Source: an uncultured Streptomyces sp. (GTDB lineage: Bacteria; Actinomycetota; Actinomycetes; Streptomycetales; Streptomycetaceae). From it: a stretch of DNA of 64,000 nucleotides. Positions 37,519 to 45,771 of this stretch are shown here, one piece after another; the first letter of the stretch is position 1, and every line of letters begins with the position of its first letter. Location: assembly GCF_947488945.1 (NCBI RefSeq), contig NZ_CANLBS010000014.1:1-64000 (forward strand), given 5' to 3'. Under the pieces are notes generated by a model. The model was not told where the DNA came from and made no database searches. It was given only the letters and a program-made list of their open reading frames with translations. Both the position numbers and the translations under genes were made by a program.

Positions 37519-37881
37519 GTGGCGGTACGAGCGGTCCGTGGAGCGGTGCAACTGGACCGGGACGAGGCCGGGCACATGGACGAGCGGGTGGGCGAGCTGC
37601 TCACCACCGTGCTGGAGCGCAACGAACTGGTGCCGGACGACCTCATCAGCATCTGGTTCACCGCCACCCCCGACCTGCACAGCGACTTCCCCGCGGCCGC
37701 CGCCCGCGGGCTCGGCATCGTGGACGTGCCGCTGATCTGCGCCCAGGAGCTCGACATCGCGGGTGCGATGCCGCGGGTGGTCCGTATCCTCGCCCATGTC
37801 GAGACGTACCTGTCGCGGGCCGAGATCCAGCACGTGTACCTCGGCGCCACCACCGCTCTGCGCAAGGACATCGCCCAGTGA
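37519..37881 (+). CDS. aroH: Chorismate mutase, AroH type
   Basis: 120 residues, the size of Bacillus AroH. It begins VRAVRGAVQLDRDEAGHMDERV, with Arg and Glu expected in the active site, followed by SIWFTATPDLHSDFPAAAARGLG, VPLICAQELDIAGAMPRVVRIL and HVYLGATTALRKD. It converts chorismate to prephenate as a trimer. GTG 37519 was chosen because GGCGAGGAG stands 6 bases upstream and the length fits; the frame is open to 37462. Its stop overlaps the tyrA GTG (GTGA), so product and next enzyme are made together. Confidence 0.95.
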   Translation: MAVRAVRGAVQLDRDEAGHMDERVGELLTTVLERNELVPDDLISIWFTATPDLHSDFPAAAARGLGIVDVPLICAQELDIAGAMPRVVRILAHVETYLSRAEIQHVYLGATTALRKDIAQ

Positions 37882-38963
37882 GAACCGCTCTCGTCATCGG
37901 CACCGGCCTGGTCGGCACCTCCGCCGCCCTCGCCCTGGCGGGCCGCGGCGTCCACGTCCACCTCGTGGACCACGACCCCGCCTCCGCCCGGACCGCCGCG
38001 TCGCTCGGCGCGGGCAGCGACGAGCCGCCCGAGGGCCCCGTCGACCTGGCGATCGTGGCCGTGCCGCCCGCCCACACCGCCTCCGTGCTGGCCGCAGCCA
38101 TCCGCGACAAGGCGGCCCGCGCCTTCCTGGACGTCGCCAGCGTCAAGGGCGGTCCGCGCCGCGAGCTGGAGGCGCTCGGGGTGGACCTCGGCCCGTACAT
38201 CGGCAGCCACCCGATGGCCGGCAAGGAGCGTTCCGGGCCGCTCGCCGCGACCGCGGACCTCTTCGAGGGCCGTCCCTGGGTGCTCACCCCGACCCGGGAC
38301 ACCGACACCGAGGTGCTGAACCTCGCCCTGGAACTGGTGGCGCTCTGCCGCGCCGTTCCCGTGGTGATGGACGCCGACGCCCACGACCGGGCCGTCGCCC
38401 TGGTCTCGCACACCCCGCAGCTGATCTCGTCCATGGTCGCGGCCCGGCTGGAGGAGGCCGACGAGACCGCGGTCCGCCTCTGCGGCCAGGGCATCCGGGA
38501 CGTCACCCGCATCGCCGCCTCCGACCCCCGGATGTGGGTGGAGATCCTCTCCGCCAATCCGGGGCCGGTCGCCGACGTGCTGGCCGGGGTCGCCGCCGAC
38601 CTCGACGAGACCGTACGGGCGCTGCGCGGCCTCCAGTCCGCCGACGAGGGCGAGCGCGCCACCGGCACCGGGGCCATCGAGGACGTGCTGCGCCGCGGCA
38701 ACGCGGGCCGGGTGCGGGTCCCCGGCAAGCACGGCGCCGCCCCCGCCTCGTACGAGACCGTGGCGGTGCTGATCAGCGACCGGCCCGGCGAGCTGGCCGG
38801 CATCTTCGCGGACGCCGGACGGGCCCGGGTCAACATCGAGGACGTACGCATCGAACACGCGACCGGGCAGCAGGCGGGCCTGGTCCAGCTCATGGTCGAG
38901 CCCAGCGCGGCCCCCGCGCTGGCCGCCGCCCTGGAGGAGCGCGGCTGGTCGATCCGGCGCTGA
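37878..38963 (+). CDS. tyrA: Prephenate dehydrogenase with ACT domain
   Basis: 361 residues. The Rossmann motif VIGTGLVGTSAALAL lies at the N terminus. The substrate region has SHPMAGKERSGP, and the helical domain DAHDRAVALVSHTPQLISS. A C-terminal ACT domain from about residue 292 (YETVAVLISDRPGELAGIFADAG) probably gives feedback control by tyrosine. It oxidises prephenate to 4-hydroxyphenylpyruvate. Coupled to aroH through a four-base overlap, so the pair forms the first two steps from chorismate to tyrosine. Confidence 0.95.
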   Translation: MRTALVIGTGLVGTSAALALAGRGVHVHLVDHDPASARTAASLGAGSDEPPEGPVDLAIVAVPPAHTASVLAAAIRDKAARAFLDVASVKGGPRRELEALGVDLGPYIGSHPMAGKERSGPLAATADLFEGRPWVLTPTRDTDTEVLNLALELVALCRAVPVVMDADAHDRAVALVSHTPQLISSMVAARLEEADETAVRLCGQGIRDVTRIAASDPRMWVEILSANPGPVADVLAGVAADLDETVRALRGLQSADEGERATGTGAIEDVLRRGNAGRVRVPGKHGAAPASYETVAVLISDRPGELAGIFADAGRARVNIEDVRIEHATGQQAGLVQLMVEPSAAPALAAALEERGWSIRR

Positions 38964-39182
38964 GCGGGCCGCCCGGCCGCGGACCGGCTCCGGACCGCGG
39001 CCCGGCCGGGCGCGGGGCGCGGGCGGCGGCGGGGCGGCGGGAAAACGGCGCGCCGGGCGTGTCCCGGCGCTCTCCCTGCGCCGAACGGGGTACAGGTGCG
39101 GCCGCCGCACTCGGTAACCTGGTGCGAGGCCGTCGTCCGGCCCGTCCGCCCCCGCCCGTGTACCAGGAAGGTGTCCACCACC

Positions 39183-39866
39183 GTGGAAACCGCAAGCGCC
39201 CCCGTGATCGTCGCCATCGACGGCCCCTCGGGCACCGGCAAGTCGAGCACGTCCAAGGCCGTCGCGGCCGCACTCGGCCTCAGCTACCTGGACACCGGCG
39301 CGCAGTACCGGGCGATCACCTGGTGGATGCTGAACAACGGGATCGACGTCGCCGACCCGCAGGCCGTCGCCACCGCCGCCGGCAAGCCGGTCATCGTCTC
39401 CGGCACCGATCCGGCCGCTCCCACGATCACCGTCGACGGCGAGGACGCCGCCGGCCCGATCCGCACGCCCGAGGTCACCTCCAAGGTCAGCGCCGTCAGC
39501 GCCGTCCCCGAGGTCCGCACCCTGATCACCGCGCTCCAGCGCTCCATCGCCGCCGGGGCCGAGGGCGGCATCGTGGTCGAGGGCCGTGACATCGGCACCA
39601 CCGTCCTGCCGGACGCCGACCTCAAGGTCTTCCTCACCGCCTCGCCGGAGGCCCGTGCCGCCCGCCGCAGCGGCGAGCTCAAGGGCTCCGACCTCGCCGC
39701 CACCCGGGAGGCCCTGGTCAAGCGGGACGCGGCCGACTCCGGCCGCAAGACGTCGCCGCTGGCCAAGGCCGACGACGCCGTCGAGGTGGACACCACCGAG
39801 CTGACCCTCGACCAGGTCATCGAGTGCGTCGTCACCCTCGTCGAGGAGAAGCGGGCCGCGAAGTGA
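39183..39866 (+). CDS. cmk: Cytidylate kinase
   Basis: 227 residues. P-loop IDGPSGTGKSSTSKAVA (about residues 10-26), DTGAQYRAITWWML, and the NMP-binding VVEGRDIGTTVLPDADLKVFL. It phosphorylates CMP and dCMP. Two GTG starts are possible: 39183, chosen for family length, and 39171, which directly abuts AGGAAG. The frame is open to 39096. Its stop overlaps the plsC start by four bases. cmk followed by der is conserved across actinobacteria. Confidence 0.95.
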   Translation: METASAPVIVAIDGPSGTGKSSTSKAVAAALGLSYLDTGAQYRAITWWMLNNGIDVADPQAVATAAGKPVIVSGTDPAAPTITVDGEDAAGPIRTPEVTSKVSAVSAVPEVRTLITALQRSIAAGAEGGIVVEGRDIGTTVLPDADLKVFLTASPEARAARRSGELKGSDLAATREALVKRDAADSGRKTSPLAKADDAVEVDTTELTLDQVIECVVTLVEEKRAAK

Positions 39867-40531
39867 CCGACGCCACGACGGCGCCCTCGGCGCGGGGCGC
39901 GGCCGTGGGTCGCGGCATCGGGATCGGGCTGATGTACGGGCTGTGGAGGCCCCGGGTGCTCGGCGCCTGGCGCGTTCCGACCGCCGGACCCGTCATACTC
40001 GCGGTGAACCACTCCCACAACATCGACGGACCGATGCTGATGGGGACCGCACCGCGGCCCGTGCACTTCCTGATCAAGAAGGAGGCGTTCACCGGCCCCC
40101 TCGACCCGTTCCTGCGCGCAATCGGCCAGGTCGAGGTGGACCGCAGGAGCGCCGACCGGACGGCGATCACCAGGGCGCTCGGGGTGCTGGCGGGCGGCGG
40201 CGCGCTCGGGATCTTCCCCGAGGGCACCCGGGGCGAGGGAGACTTCGCCTCGCTGCGGTCCGGGCTCGCGTACTTCGCGGTGCGCGGCGGGGCGCCGATC
40301 GTCCCCGTGGCGGTCCTGGGAAGCACCGAGCGGCGCGGACGGTTGATATCCGCGCTGCCTCCGCTGCGGAGCCGGGTCGACGTCGTCTTCGGCGACCCCT
40401 TCGAGGCGGGCGACGGCAGCGGGCGGCGTACCCGCAGGGCGCTGGACGAGGCGACCGTGCGGATCCAGGCGGAACTGGCCGCGCACCTGGCACACGCCAG
40501 GCGCCTGACCGGGCGCCCGGACCAGACGTGA
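39863..40531 (+). CDS. plsC: 1-acyl-sn-glycerol-3-phosphate acyltransferase family protein
   Basis: 222 residues. PlsC domain with the HX4D motif in AVNHSHNIDGP (about residue 50), the second block FPEGTRGEGDF (about 125) and PIVPVAVLGS. It transfers an acyl chain to lysophosphatidate or a related acceptor at the membrane. GTG 39863 overlaps the cmk stop (GTGA). The order cmk-plsC-der is usual in streptomycetes. The symbol denotes the family; the exact acceptor is not shown. Confidence 0.9.
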   Translation: MTDATTAPSARGAAVGRGIGIGLMYGLWRPRVLGAWRVPTAGPVILAVNHSHNIDGPMLMGTAPRPVHFLIKKEAFTGPLDPFLRAIGQVEVDRRSADRTAITRALGVLAGGGALGIFPEGTRGEGDFASLRSGLAYFAVRGGAPIVPVAVLGSTERRGRLISALPPLRSRVDVVFGDPFEAGDGSGRRTRRALDEATVRIQAELAAHLAHARRLTGRPDQT

Positions 40532-40587
40532 GTAGTGGGCCGCGCGAGAGCGGCCCATCGATGATGACGTACAGAGGAACGGACTTC

Positions 40588-42057
40588 ATGAACGACCAGA
40601 TTCACTCCGGCGGCTCGGACCACGAGCACGGAGCACTTGGCGACGCCGAGTACGCGGAGTTCATGGAGCTCGCCGCGCAGGAGGGCTTCGACCCCGAGGA
40701 CGTCGAGGGCGCCCTGGACGAGGCCGGCCACGGGCCGCTGCCCGTCCTCGCCGTCGTCGGCCGCCCGAACGTCGGCAAGTCGACCCTGGTGAACCGGATC
40801 ATCGGCCGCCGCGAGGCGGTCGTCCAGGACAAGCCCGGCGTCACCCGCGACCGCGTCACCTACGAGGCGGAGTGGGCGGGCCGCCGCTTCAAGGTCGTCG
40901 ACACCGGCGGCTGGGAGCAGGACGTCCTCGGGCTCGACGCCTCCGTCGCCGCCCAGGCCGAGTACGCCATCGAGACCGCCGACGCCGTGGTGTTCGTGGT
41001 CGACTCCACGGTCGGCGCCACCGACACCGACGAGGCCGTGGTGAAGCTGCTGCGCCGGGCCGGCAAGCCCGTCGTGCTCTGCGCCAACAAGGTCGACGGC
41101 CAGAGCGGCGAGGCCGACGCCACCGCACTGTGGTCGCTGGGCCTCGGCGAGCCCTACCCGGTCTCCTCGCTGCACGGCCGCGGCACCGGCGACATGCTGG
41201 ACGCCGTCCTGGAAGCGCTGCCCGAGGCCCCGGCCCAGCGTTTCGGCGCGGCCCTCGGCGGCCCCCGCCGCATCGCCCTCATCGGCCGCCCGAACGTCGG
41301 CAAGTCCTCGCTGCTGAACAAGGTCGCGGGCGAGGAGCGCGTCGTCGTCAACGCGCTCGCGGGCACCACCCGTGACCCGGTCGACGAGCTGATCGAGCTG
41401 GGCGGCGTCACCTGGAAGTTCGTGGACACCGCGGGCATCCGCCGCCGCGTCCACCTCCAGGAGGGCGCGGACTACTACGCCTCGCTCCGTACCGCCGCGG
41501 CCCTGGAGAAGGCCGAGGTCGCCGTCGTCCTGATCGACGCCACCGAATCCATCAGCGTGCAGGACCAGCGCATCCTCACGATGGCGGTGGAGGCCGGGCG
41601 CGCCCTGGTGCTCGCCTTCAACAAGTGGGACTCGCTCGACGAGGAGCGGCGCTACTACCTGGAGCGCGAGATCGAGACCGAGCTCGCGCAGGTCGCCTGG
41701 GCGCCGCGGGTCAACGTCTCCGCGGTCACCGGCCGGCACATGGAGAAGCTGGTACCGGCCATCGAGACCGCGATCGAGGGCTGGGAGACCCGCGTCCCCA
41801 CAGGCCGCCTGAACGCCTTCCTCGGTGAGATCGTCGCCGCCCACCCGCACCCGGTGCGCGGCGGCAAGCAGCCCCGCATCCTCTTCGGCACCCAGGCCGG
41901 CACCAAGCCGCCGCGGTTCGTGCTGTTCTCCTCCGGCTTCCTGGAGCACGGCTACCGCCGGTTCATCGAGCGCCGGCTGCGTGAGGAGTTCGGGTTCGAG
42001 GGCACCCCGATCCACCTCTCGGTGCGCGTCCGCGAGAAGCGCGGCCGCAACAAGTAG
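40588..42057 (+). CDS. der: Ribosome biogenesis GTPase Der (EngA)
   Basis: 489 residues. Two tandem GTPase domains: GRPNVGKST at about 58-66 with DTGGWEQ and NKVDG, then GRPNVGKSS at about 232-240 with DTAGIRRR and NKWDSLDEE. A KH-like domain ends the protein. It is needed for 50S subunit maturation. ATG 40588 was chosen because GAGGAAC precedes it and the start MNDQIHS matches streptomycete homologues; ATG 40561 and 40564 are weaker options. The 55-residue acidic N terminus is an actinobacterial feature. Confidence 0.97.
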   Translation: MNDQIHSGGSDHEHGALGDAEYAEFMELAAQEGFDPEDVEGALDEAGHGPLPVLAVVGRPNVGKSTLVNRIIGRREAVVQDKPGVTRDRVTYEAEWAGRRFKVVDTGGWEQDVLGLDASVAAQAEYAIETADAVVFVVDSTVGATDTDEAVVKLLRRAGKPVVLCANKVDGQSGEADATALWSLGLGEPYPVSSLHGRGTGDMLDAVLEALPEAPAQRFGAALGGPRRIALIGRPNVGKSSLLNKVAGEERVVVNALAGTTRDPVDELIELGGVTWKFVDTAGIRRRVHLQEGADYYASLRTAAALEKAEVAVVLIDATESISVQDQRILTMAVEAGRALVLAFNKWDSLDEERRYYLEREIETELAQVAWAPRVNVSAVTGRHMEKLVPAIETAIEGWETRVPTGRLNAFLGEIVAAHPHPVRGGKQPRILFGTQAGTKPPRFVLFSSGFLEHGYRRFIERRLREEFGFEGTPIHLSVRVREKRGRNK

Positions 42058-42065
42058 CCCCGGCC

Positions 42066-42118
42066 CACGACGGAGCCCTCGCCCCCGCCTGCGCGGTGGG
42101 GACGAGGGCTCCGTCGTG
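42066..42118. terminator. Terminator after der
   Basis: CACGACGGAGCCCTCG (42066-42081) pairs with CGAGGGCTCCGTCGTG (42103-42118), a 16-base perfect stem. It separates der from the convergent hypothetical gene. Confidence 0.85.
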
Positions 42119-42143
42119 CGTGTCCGCGGGCCGGGGAGCGCCG

Positions 42144-42641
42144 TCAGGAGTCCCGGGGCGCACCGGGCGGCAGCGCGGCGGGCTGCGGGCGTCCCGCGTG
42201 CCGGCCGACCCGCTGCCAGGAGCCGCCGGAGTGGCCGCTCTGGGCGCCGCGGGCGCTCTGGCCGCCCGTGGCTCCGTGGCCGGACGCGGCGGTGCTCTGG
42301 CCGCCCCCCGGGTGGGCGGCGCCCGGCCGCACGCCGGCCGGCGCCCGGCCGGCGTACATCCCGGTGCCGAAACTCAGGAACCCGAGGCTCTCCTCGCCGC
42401 TGCGATCCCCCGGCAACGCCCGGAACGAGCGCAGGTACTCGCTGTACAGCGCGTCGTAGATCGGGGTCGGTGACTTGCCCCCGGCGGGATCCCGTGAGGG
42501 GCGCATCGAGGGAATCGGGCTCTGCTGCTGGCGGGAGGGGTCGTATGAGTGCACATAGGTGCCAACGAACCGGTCGCCGGTCGGATGCGGGGCGGGCGGA
42601 GAATTCGCGGTGCCCCGCGGGTGGGCGGCGGCGGCCGTCAT
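42144..42641 (-). CDS. Streptomyces-type hypothetical protein (DUF6643-like)
   Basis: 165 residues. The conserved-looking core is FVGTYVHSYDPSRQQ, then SPTPIYDALYSEYLRSFRALPGDRSGEE and LGFLSFGTGMY; the rest is Gly/Pro/Ser-rich and probably disordered. I believe this is the family called DUF6643, found in streptomycetes, but cannot check. ATG 42641 lies 3 bases past the stop of the upstream gene on the same strand, so the two form an operon. Function unknown. Confidence 0.75.
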   Translation of the reverse strand: MTAAAAHPRGTANSPPAPHPTGDRFVGTYVHSYDPSRQQQSPIPSMRPSRDPAGGKSPTPIYDALYSEYLRSFRALPGDRSGEESLGFLSFGTGMYAGRAPAGVRPGAAHPGGGQSTAASGHGATGGQSARGAQSGHSGGSWQRVGRHAGRPQPAALPPGAPRDS

Positions 42642-42643
42642 GA

Positions 42644-43426
42644 TCAGGTCCCGGCCAGCGGCATGGCCGCGGCGACCAGGAGACCGTTGACCGCGGCCTT
42701 GTCGAGGGCGTCGCGGAGCAGGTCCTCGCGGGGCTGCTGCCCGATCGAGCCGGCGGGAGCGGCGAAGACCAGCACCGTCTGCGACTTGTTGGCGGCGGCC
42801 CGCCAGCCGTCGGTGACCTGGAGCGGCTGGTGCGCCTGCCACCAGGCGACGGGCGTACCGCCGCCGGAGCCGGGCTGAAGCACCGCGTGGAGCTGTCCCA
42901 CGGCGAGCAGGACGGACCAGCCGGGCAGCACGCCCGGCAGGGTGTCCAGGCTGTGCGCCGTGCGGAACCCCTGCTCGGTCAGCAGCTGGAGGAACTCGTC
43001 GCCCCCGCTGCCGTCCGTGCCGGGTCGGGCGATGGCGCCGGTCGGTTCGACGACCAGGGCGGGGCGGAGATCGTCCTCGATGAGGACCAGTCCGCTGGTG
43101 ATGCCGAGAACGGCCTGTTCGGGCATGAGACCTTCCGGATTCTGTGGCTCGCTGCCGGTGATGCTTCGCACCGCGCCCTGGAGCTGGTCCTCCGCCACCT
43201 GGACGACCTGCGACGGGATGCAGGTCGCGTGGGCGAACGCGAGGACCGCGGTCTCCTCGCCCACGAAGAGCACCGTGGAGGTGCGCTCCTGCTCCGAGTC
43301 GCCGGGGGTGCGGCAGGAGGTGCAGTCGTAGCTGCCTGGGGCGTTGTCGCCGACGAGCAGCCGGTCGGCTTCGGCGTCGCCGATCTCGGCGCGTACGTCC
43401 TCGCTGACGTCCAGCATGCGCGGCAC
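42644..43426 (-). CDS. Hypothetical protein with CxxC motif
   Basis: 260 residues, soluble. It starts RMLDVSEDVRAEIGDAEADRLL, has a CxxC in YDCTSCRTPGD (about residue 38), VLAFAHATCIPSQVVQVAE, LVLIEDDLRPALVVEPTG and WRAAANKSQTVLVFAAPAGSI. A zinc or redox site is possible from the CxxC, but no known family is recognised. GTG 43426 was chosen because GAGGAG stands 7 bases upstream; ATG 43417 lies three codons later. First gene of a two-gene operon with the DUF6643-like gene. Confidence 0.78.
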   Translation of the reverse strand: MPRMLDVSEDVRAEIGDAEADRLLVGDNAPGSYDCTSCRTPGDSEQERTSTVLFVGEETAVLAFAHATCIPSQVVQVAEDQLQGAVRSITGSEPQNPEGLMPEQAVLGITSGLVLIEDDLRPALVVEPTGAIARPGTDGSGGDEFLQLLTEQGFRTAHSLDTLPGVLPGWSVLLAVGQLHAVLQPGSGGGTPVAWWQAHQPLQVTDGWRAAANKSQTVLVFAAPAGSIGQQPREDLLRDALDKAAVNGLLVAAAMPLAGT

Positions 43427-43782
43427 GGGTGGCTCCTCGGACTCGGTGCGTGGCCGGGCGGGTCCCGGCTCATGCAAGGACAACGGAGGATCCGGGGCCC
43501 GGGTCACGCACCAGGAGGGACCGAAGTGCGCGCCGGACCGACACGGCGGCGGGTCCACCGCCGCGGGCACCCCGGAACGTAATATTCCGTTGCTGTCCGC
43601 GGACGTCCCGCCCGGCCGCCCCGCGGGCTCCGCGCGGGCGGAGCCTTCCGCCGTACGCCCCGGTGGCGGCGGGCGCCGGCCGTGTCACGGCCCGGTGCGC
43701 TCCGGGCCCGGCGGGTGCCGGTGGGCGGCGCGGGCCCGTAGCGTCCGATCGGCGGCGCTCGGACCGGGGAGACGACGACGCG
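43427..43782. other. 356-base divergent intergenic region
   Basis: No gene is seen. At 43573-43589 lies CGGAA-N7-TTCCG, whose AT-rich centre (GTAATAT) is rare in this genome and may be a promoter -10 or operator for either divergent gene. Confidence 0.5.
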
Positions 43783-45054
43783 ATGCACCTTTCGTTTCTG
43801 ATCCACAACGCGTACGGCATCGGCGGCACGATCCGTACGACGTTCAACCTGGCCCGCGCGCTCGCGGAGCACCACGACACGGAGATCGTCTCGGTCTTCC
43901 GCCACCGCGACGATCCGGCGTTCGGCCTGCCCGAGGGGGTGACCGTCCGTCCTCTCGTGGACCTGCGCCGGGGGAGCGCGGGGTACGAGGGAGACTCGGC
44001 CGCGCTCGCCGCGCCCTCGCGGGTCTTCCCGCGCGGAGAGAGCCGTTACCACCAGTACGGCCGGCTCACCGACGCCCGGATCGCCGCGCATCTGCGCACC
44101 CTGGAGGCCGATGTGGTGATCGGCACCCGGCCCGGCCTCAACGTGCACATCAGCAGGCAGACCCGGCGGGGGCCGGCCCGGGTCGGGCAGGAGCACCTGT
44201 CGCTGGAGAGCCACGGCTACCGCCTGCGCCGCGAGATCGGCCACCGCTACGCCCTGCTGGACGCCGTCACCACGGTCACCGAGGCGGACGCGCGGGCCTA
44301 CCGGACCGGGCTGCGGCTGCCCGGAGTACGGATCGAGGCGATCCCCAACTCCGTACCCGAACCGCCCGGCCCGCCCGCCGACGGCGACCGCAAGTGGGTG
44401 GTCGCGGCCGGCCGGCTGCACCGCGCCAAGCGCTTCGACCTGCTGGTACGGGCGTTCGCCGACGTCGTCCGCGAGCGGCCCGACTGGGGGCTGCGGATCT
44501 ACGGGGGCGGGGAGGAGAAGGGGGCGCTGACCGCGCTGATCGACACCCTCGGTCTGGCCGGGACGGTGGTGCTCATGGGCCCGGTGCACCCGATGGAGGC
44601 GCAGTGGCCCCTCGCCTCGATCGCGGTCGTCACCTCGGACCGGGAGGCGTTCGGGATGACGATCGTGGAGGCGATGCGGGCCGGGCTGCCGGTGGTCGCC
44701 ACCGACTGCCCGCTGGGACCCGCCGAGATCATCGACGACGGCCGCGACGGCACGCTGGTCCCGGTGGGCGACGCGAAGGCCGTGGCGGACGCGCTGCTCG
44801 CGCTGATCGCGGACGACGGGCTGCGGCACCGGATGGGCCGGGCCGCCCTCGCCGCCTCGGCCCGGTTCGACCCGGCGCGCGTCGCAGAGCGCCACGAGCG
44901 GCTGTACGCCTCGTTGACGGGCCGGGAGCCGGGCCGCGGGCGGCGGTCCGCGCTGCGCTCGGGGGCGTACCTGGCCCGGAGCGCGGTCCTCGACGGGGCG
45001 TACGCCCTGCGCCACCGGGCCGCCGGAGTCCTGCGCGGGGACGCGGGCGGATAG
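43783..45054 (+). CDS. GT4 family glycosyltransferase
   Basis: 423 residues. GT-B fold with N-terminal LSFLIHNAYGIGGTIRTTFNLARAL, ADVVIGTRPGLN, VVAAGRLHRAKRFDLLVRAF (start of the nucleotide-sugar domain, about residue 205), and the GT4 signature VVTSDREAFGMTIVEAMRAGLPVVATDCPLGPAEII, with the EX7E pair intact. It probably uses an activated hexose to build a surface polysaccharide or glycolipid; the acceptor is unknown. A short amphipathic helix-rich tail may bind the membrane. GGGGAGA precedes ATG 43783. Confidence 0.9.
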   Translation: MHLSFLIHNAYGIGGTIRTTFNLARALAEHHDTEIVSVFRHRDDPAFGLPEGVTVRPLVDLRRGSAGYEGDSAALAAPSRVFPRGESRYHQYGRLTDARIAAHLRTLEADVVIGTRPGLNVHISRQTRRGPARVGQEHLSLESHGYRLRREIGHRYALLDAVTTVTEADARAYRTGLRLPGVRIEAIPNSVPEPPGPPADGDRKWVVAAGRLHRAKRFDLLVRAFADVVRERPDWGLRIYGGGEEKGALTALIDTLGLAGTVVLMGPVHPMEAQWPLASIAVVTSDREAFGMTIVEAMRAGLPVVATDCPLGPAEIIDDGRDGTLVPVGDAKAVADALLALIADDGLRHRMGRAALAASARFDPARVAERHERLYASLTGREPGRGRRSALRSGAYLARSAVLDGAYALRHRAAGVLRGDAGG

Positions 45055-45477
45055 CCGGTGGCGGGCGGGCTCCGGACCGGTGGCGACCGGCCGGAACCGG
45101 CCGGGACGGCCGAAACCGACCGGGGGGAGAGGCGGCGGGAGCGTGTGCGAATGGTGTGCACGGACACGCGCGGGAGACGGGAACATGAATTCCGGGAGCC
45201 ACCGCCATTCGTCTTCCGGGCGTGGGGGGCCGTACCGCCCGTACCGCACCGGAAGAATGCCGGCGGCGGGAATTGTCCGGCGGCCGGGAACGCGTTTCCG
45301 AATGCCGTCACGCATTGCTCCGGCCCGCCCCGGAATATGTGTTCGACCGAATGGGGTGAGTCGAATGCACGTGGTGATCTTGTGACACAAGTGTGACCGG
45401 TATCGCTTCCGAGGTGGCCGCCGTGTGCCCGGACGGACCGCCTTCCGTCACGCGCGGCCCGGTCGTAGGGTGAGGGC
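45055..45477. other. 423-base intergenic region before I78 gene
   Basis: No supported gene. It holds CCGGCC-N6-GGCCGG (45087-45104), probably the glycosyltransferase terminator, then an inverted repeat TTCGAC-N12-GTCGAA (45342-45365) and the palindrome CTTGTG-A-CACAAG (45379-45391). TGTGAC is repeated 11 bases apart (45381 and 45392). These point to a regulated promoter. Confidence 0.55.
45379..45397. promoter_or_regulatory. Operator-like palindrome with helical-phase direct repeat
   Basis: CTTGTG-A-CACAAG (45379-45391) overlaps two TGTGAC copies spaced by one helical turn (45381-45386, 45392-45397). It lies about 85 bases before the I78 gene start. Regulator unknown. Confidence 0.4.
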
Positions 45478-45693
45478 ATGACATCCCTGCCGACCCCTTC
45501 CGAACAGCCGGACGACGCTCCCGATTCCTACGTCGGACTCGACCGGGACACCGCGGAGCGACAGGCCAGGGGGCGTGGCTGGAGCACGGTCAGGTCCGTC
45601 CCGCCGGGCACCGTCCTCACCATGGAGTTCCGCTCCGGGCGCATCAACTTCCAGGTCGAGGACGCCACCGTCACCCGCTGCTGGGTGGGCTGA
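45478..45693 (+). CDS. I78 family peptidase-inhibitor-like small protein
   Basis: 71 residues. YVGLDRDTAERQARGRGWSTVR followed by VPPGTVLTMEFRSGRINFQVED and a C-terminal TRCWVG has the pattern of the I78 (potato inhibitor I-like) family, one small beta-alpha-beta unit. No signal peptide is seen, unlike many secreted inhibitors, so it may act in the cytosol or have another role. A secreted serine protease is coded about 15 kb away, but there is no evidence that the two are linked. Confidence 0.75.
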   Translation: MTSLPTPSEQPDDAPDSYVGLDRDTAERQARGRGWSTVRSVPPGTVLTMEFRSGRINFQVEDATVTRCWVG

Positions 45694-45705
45694 CCCGGAC
45701 CGCCC

Positions 45706-45764
45706 CCGCACACGCGTGAGGGAGGCCCCGGCATCGTGCCGGGGCCTCCCTCACGCGTGTGCGG
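45706..45764. terminator. 28-base perfect bidirectional terminator
   Basis: Arms 45706-45733 and 45737-45764 pair without mismatch around the loop TCG (outer CCGCACACGCG / CGCGTGTGCGG). It lies between the convergent I78 and PAP2 genes. Confidence 0.9.
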
Positions 45765-45771
45765 CGGGCTC

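Noticed and set aside
38977..39000. Terminator hairpin after tyrA
   Set aside because: CCGCGG-A-CCGG-CT-CCGG-A-CCGCGG is symmetric, but the 2-base centre cannot form a loop and the stem has an A-A mismatch, so it is too weak to list.
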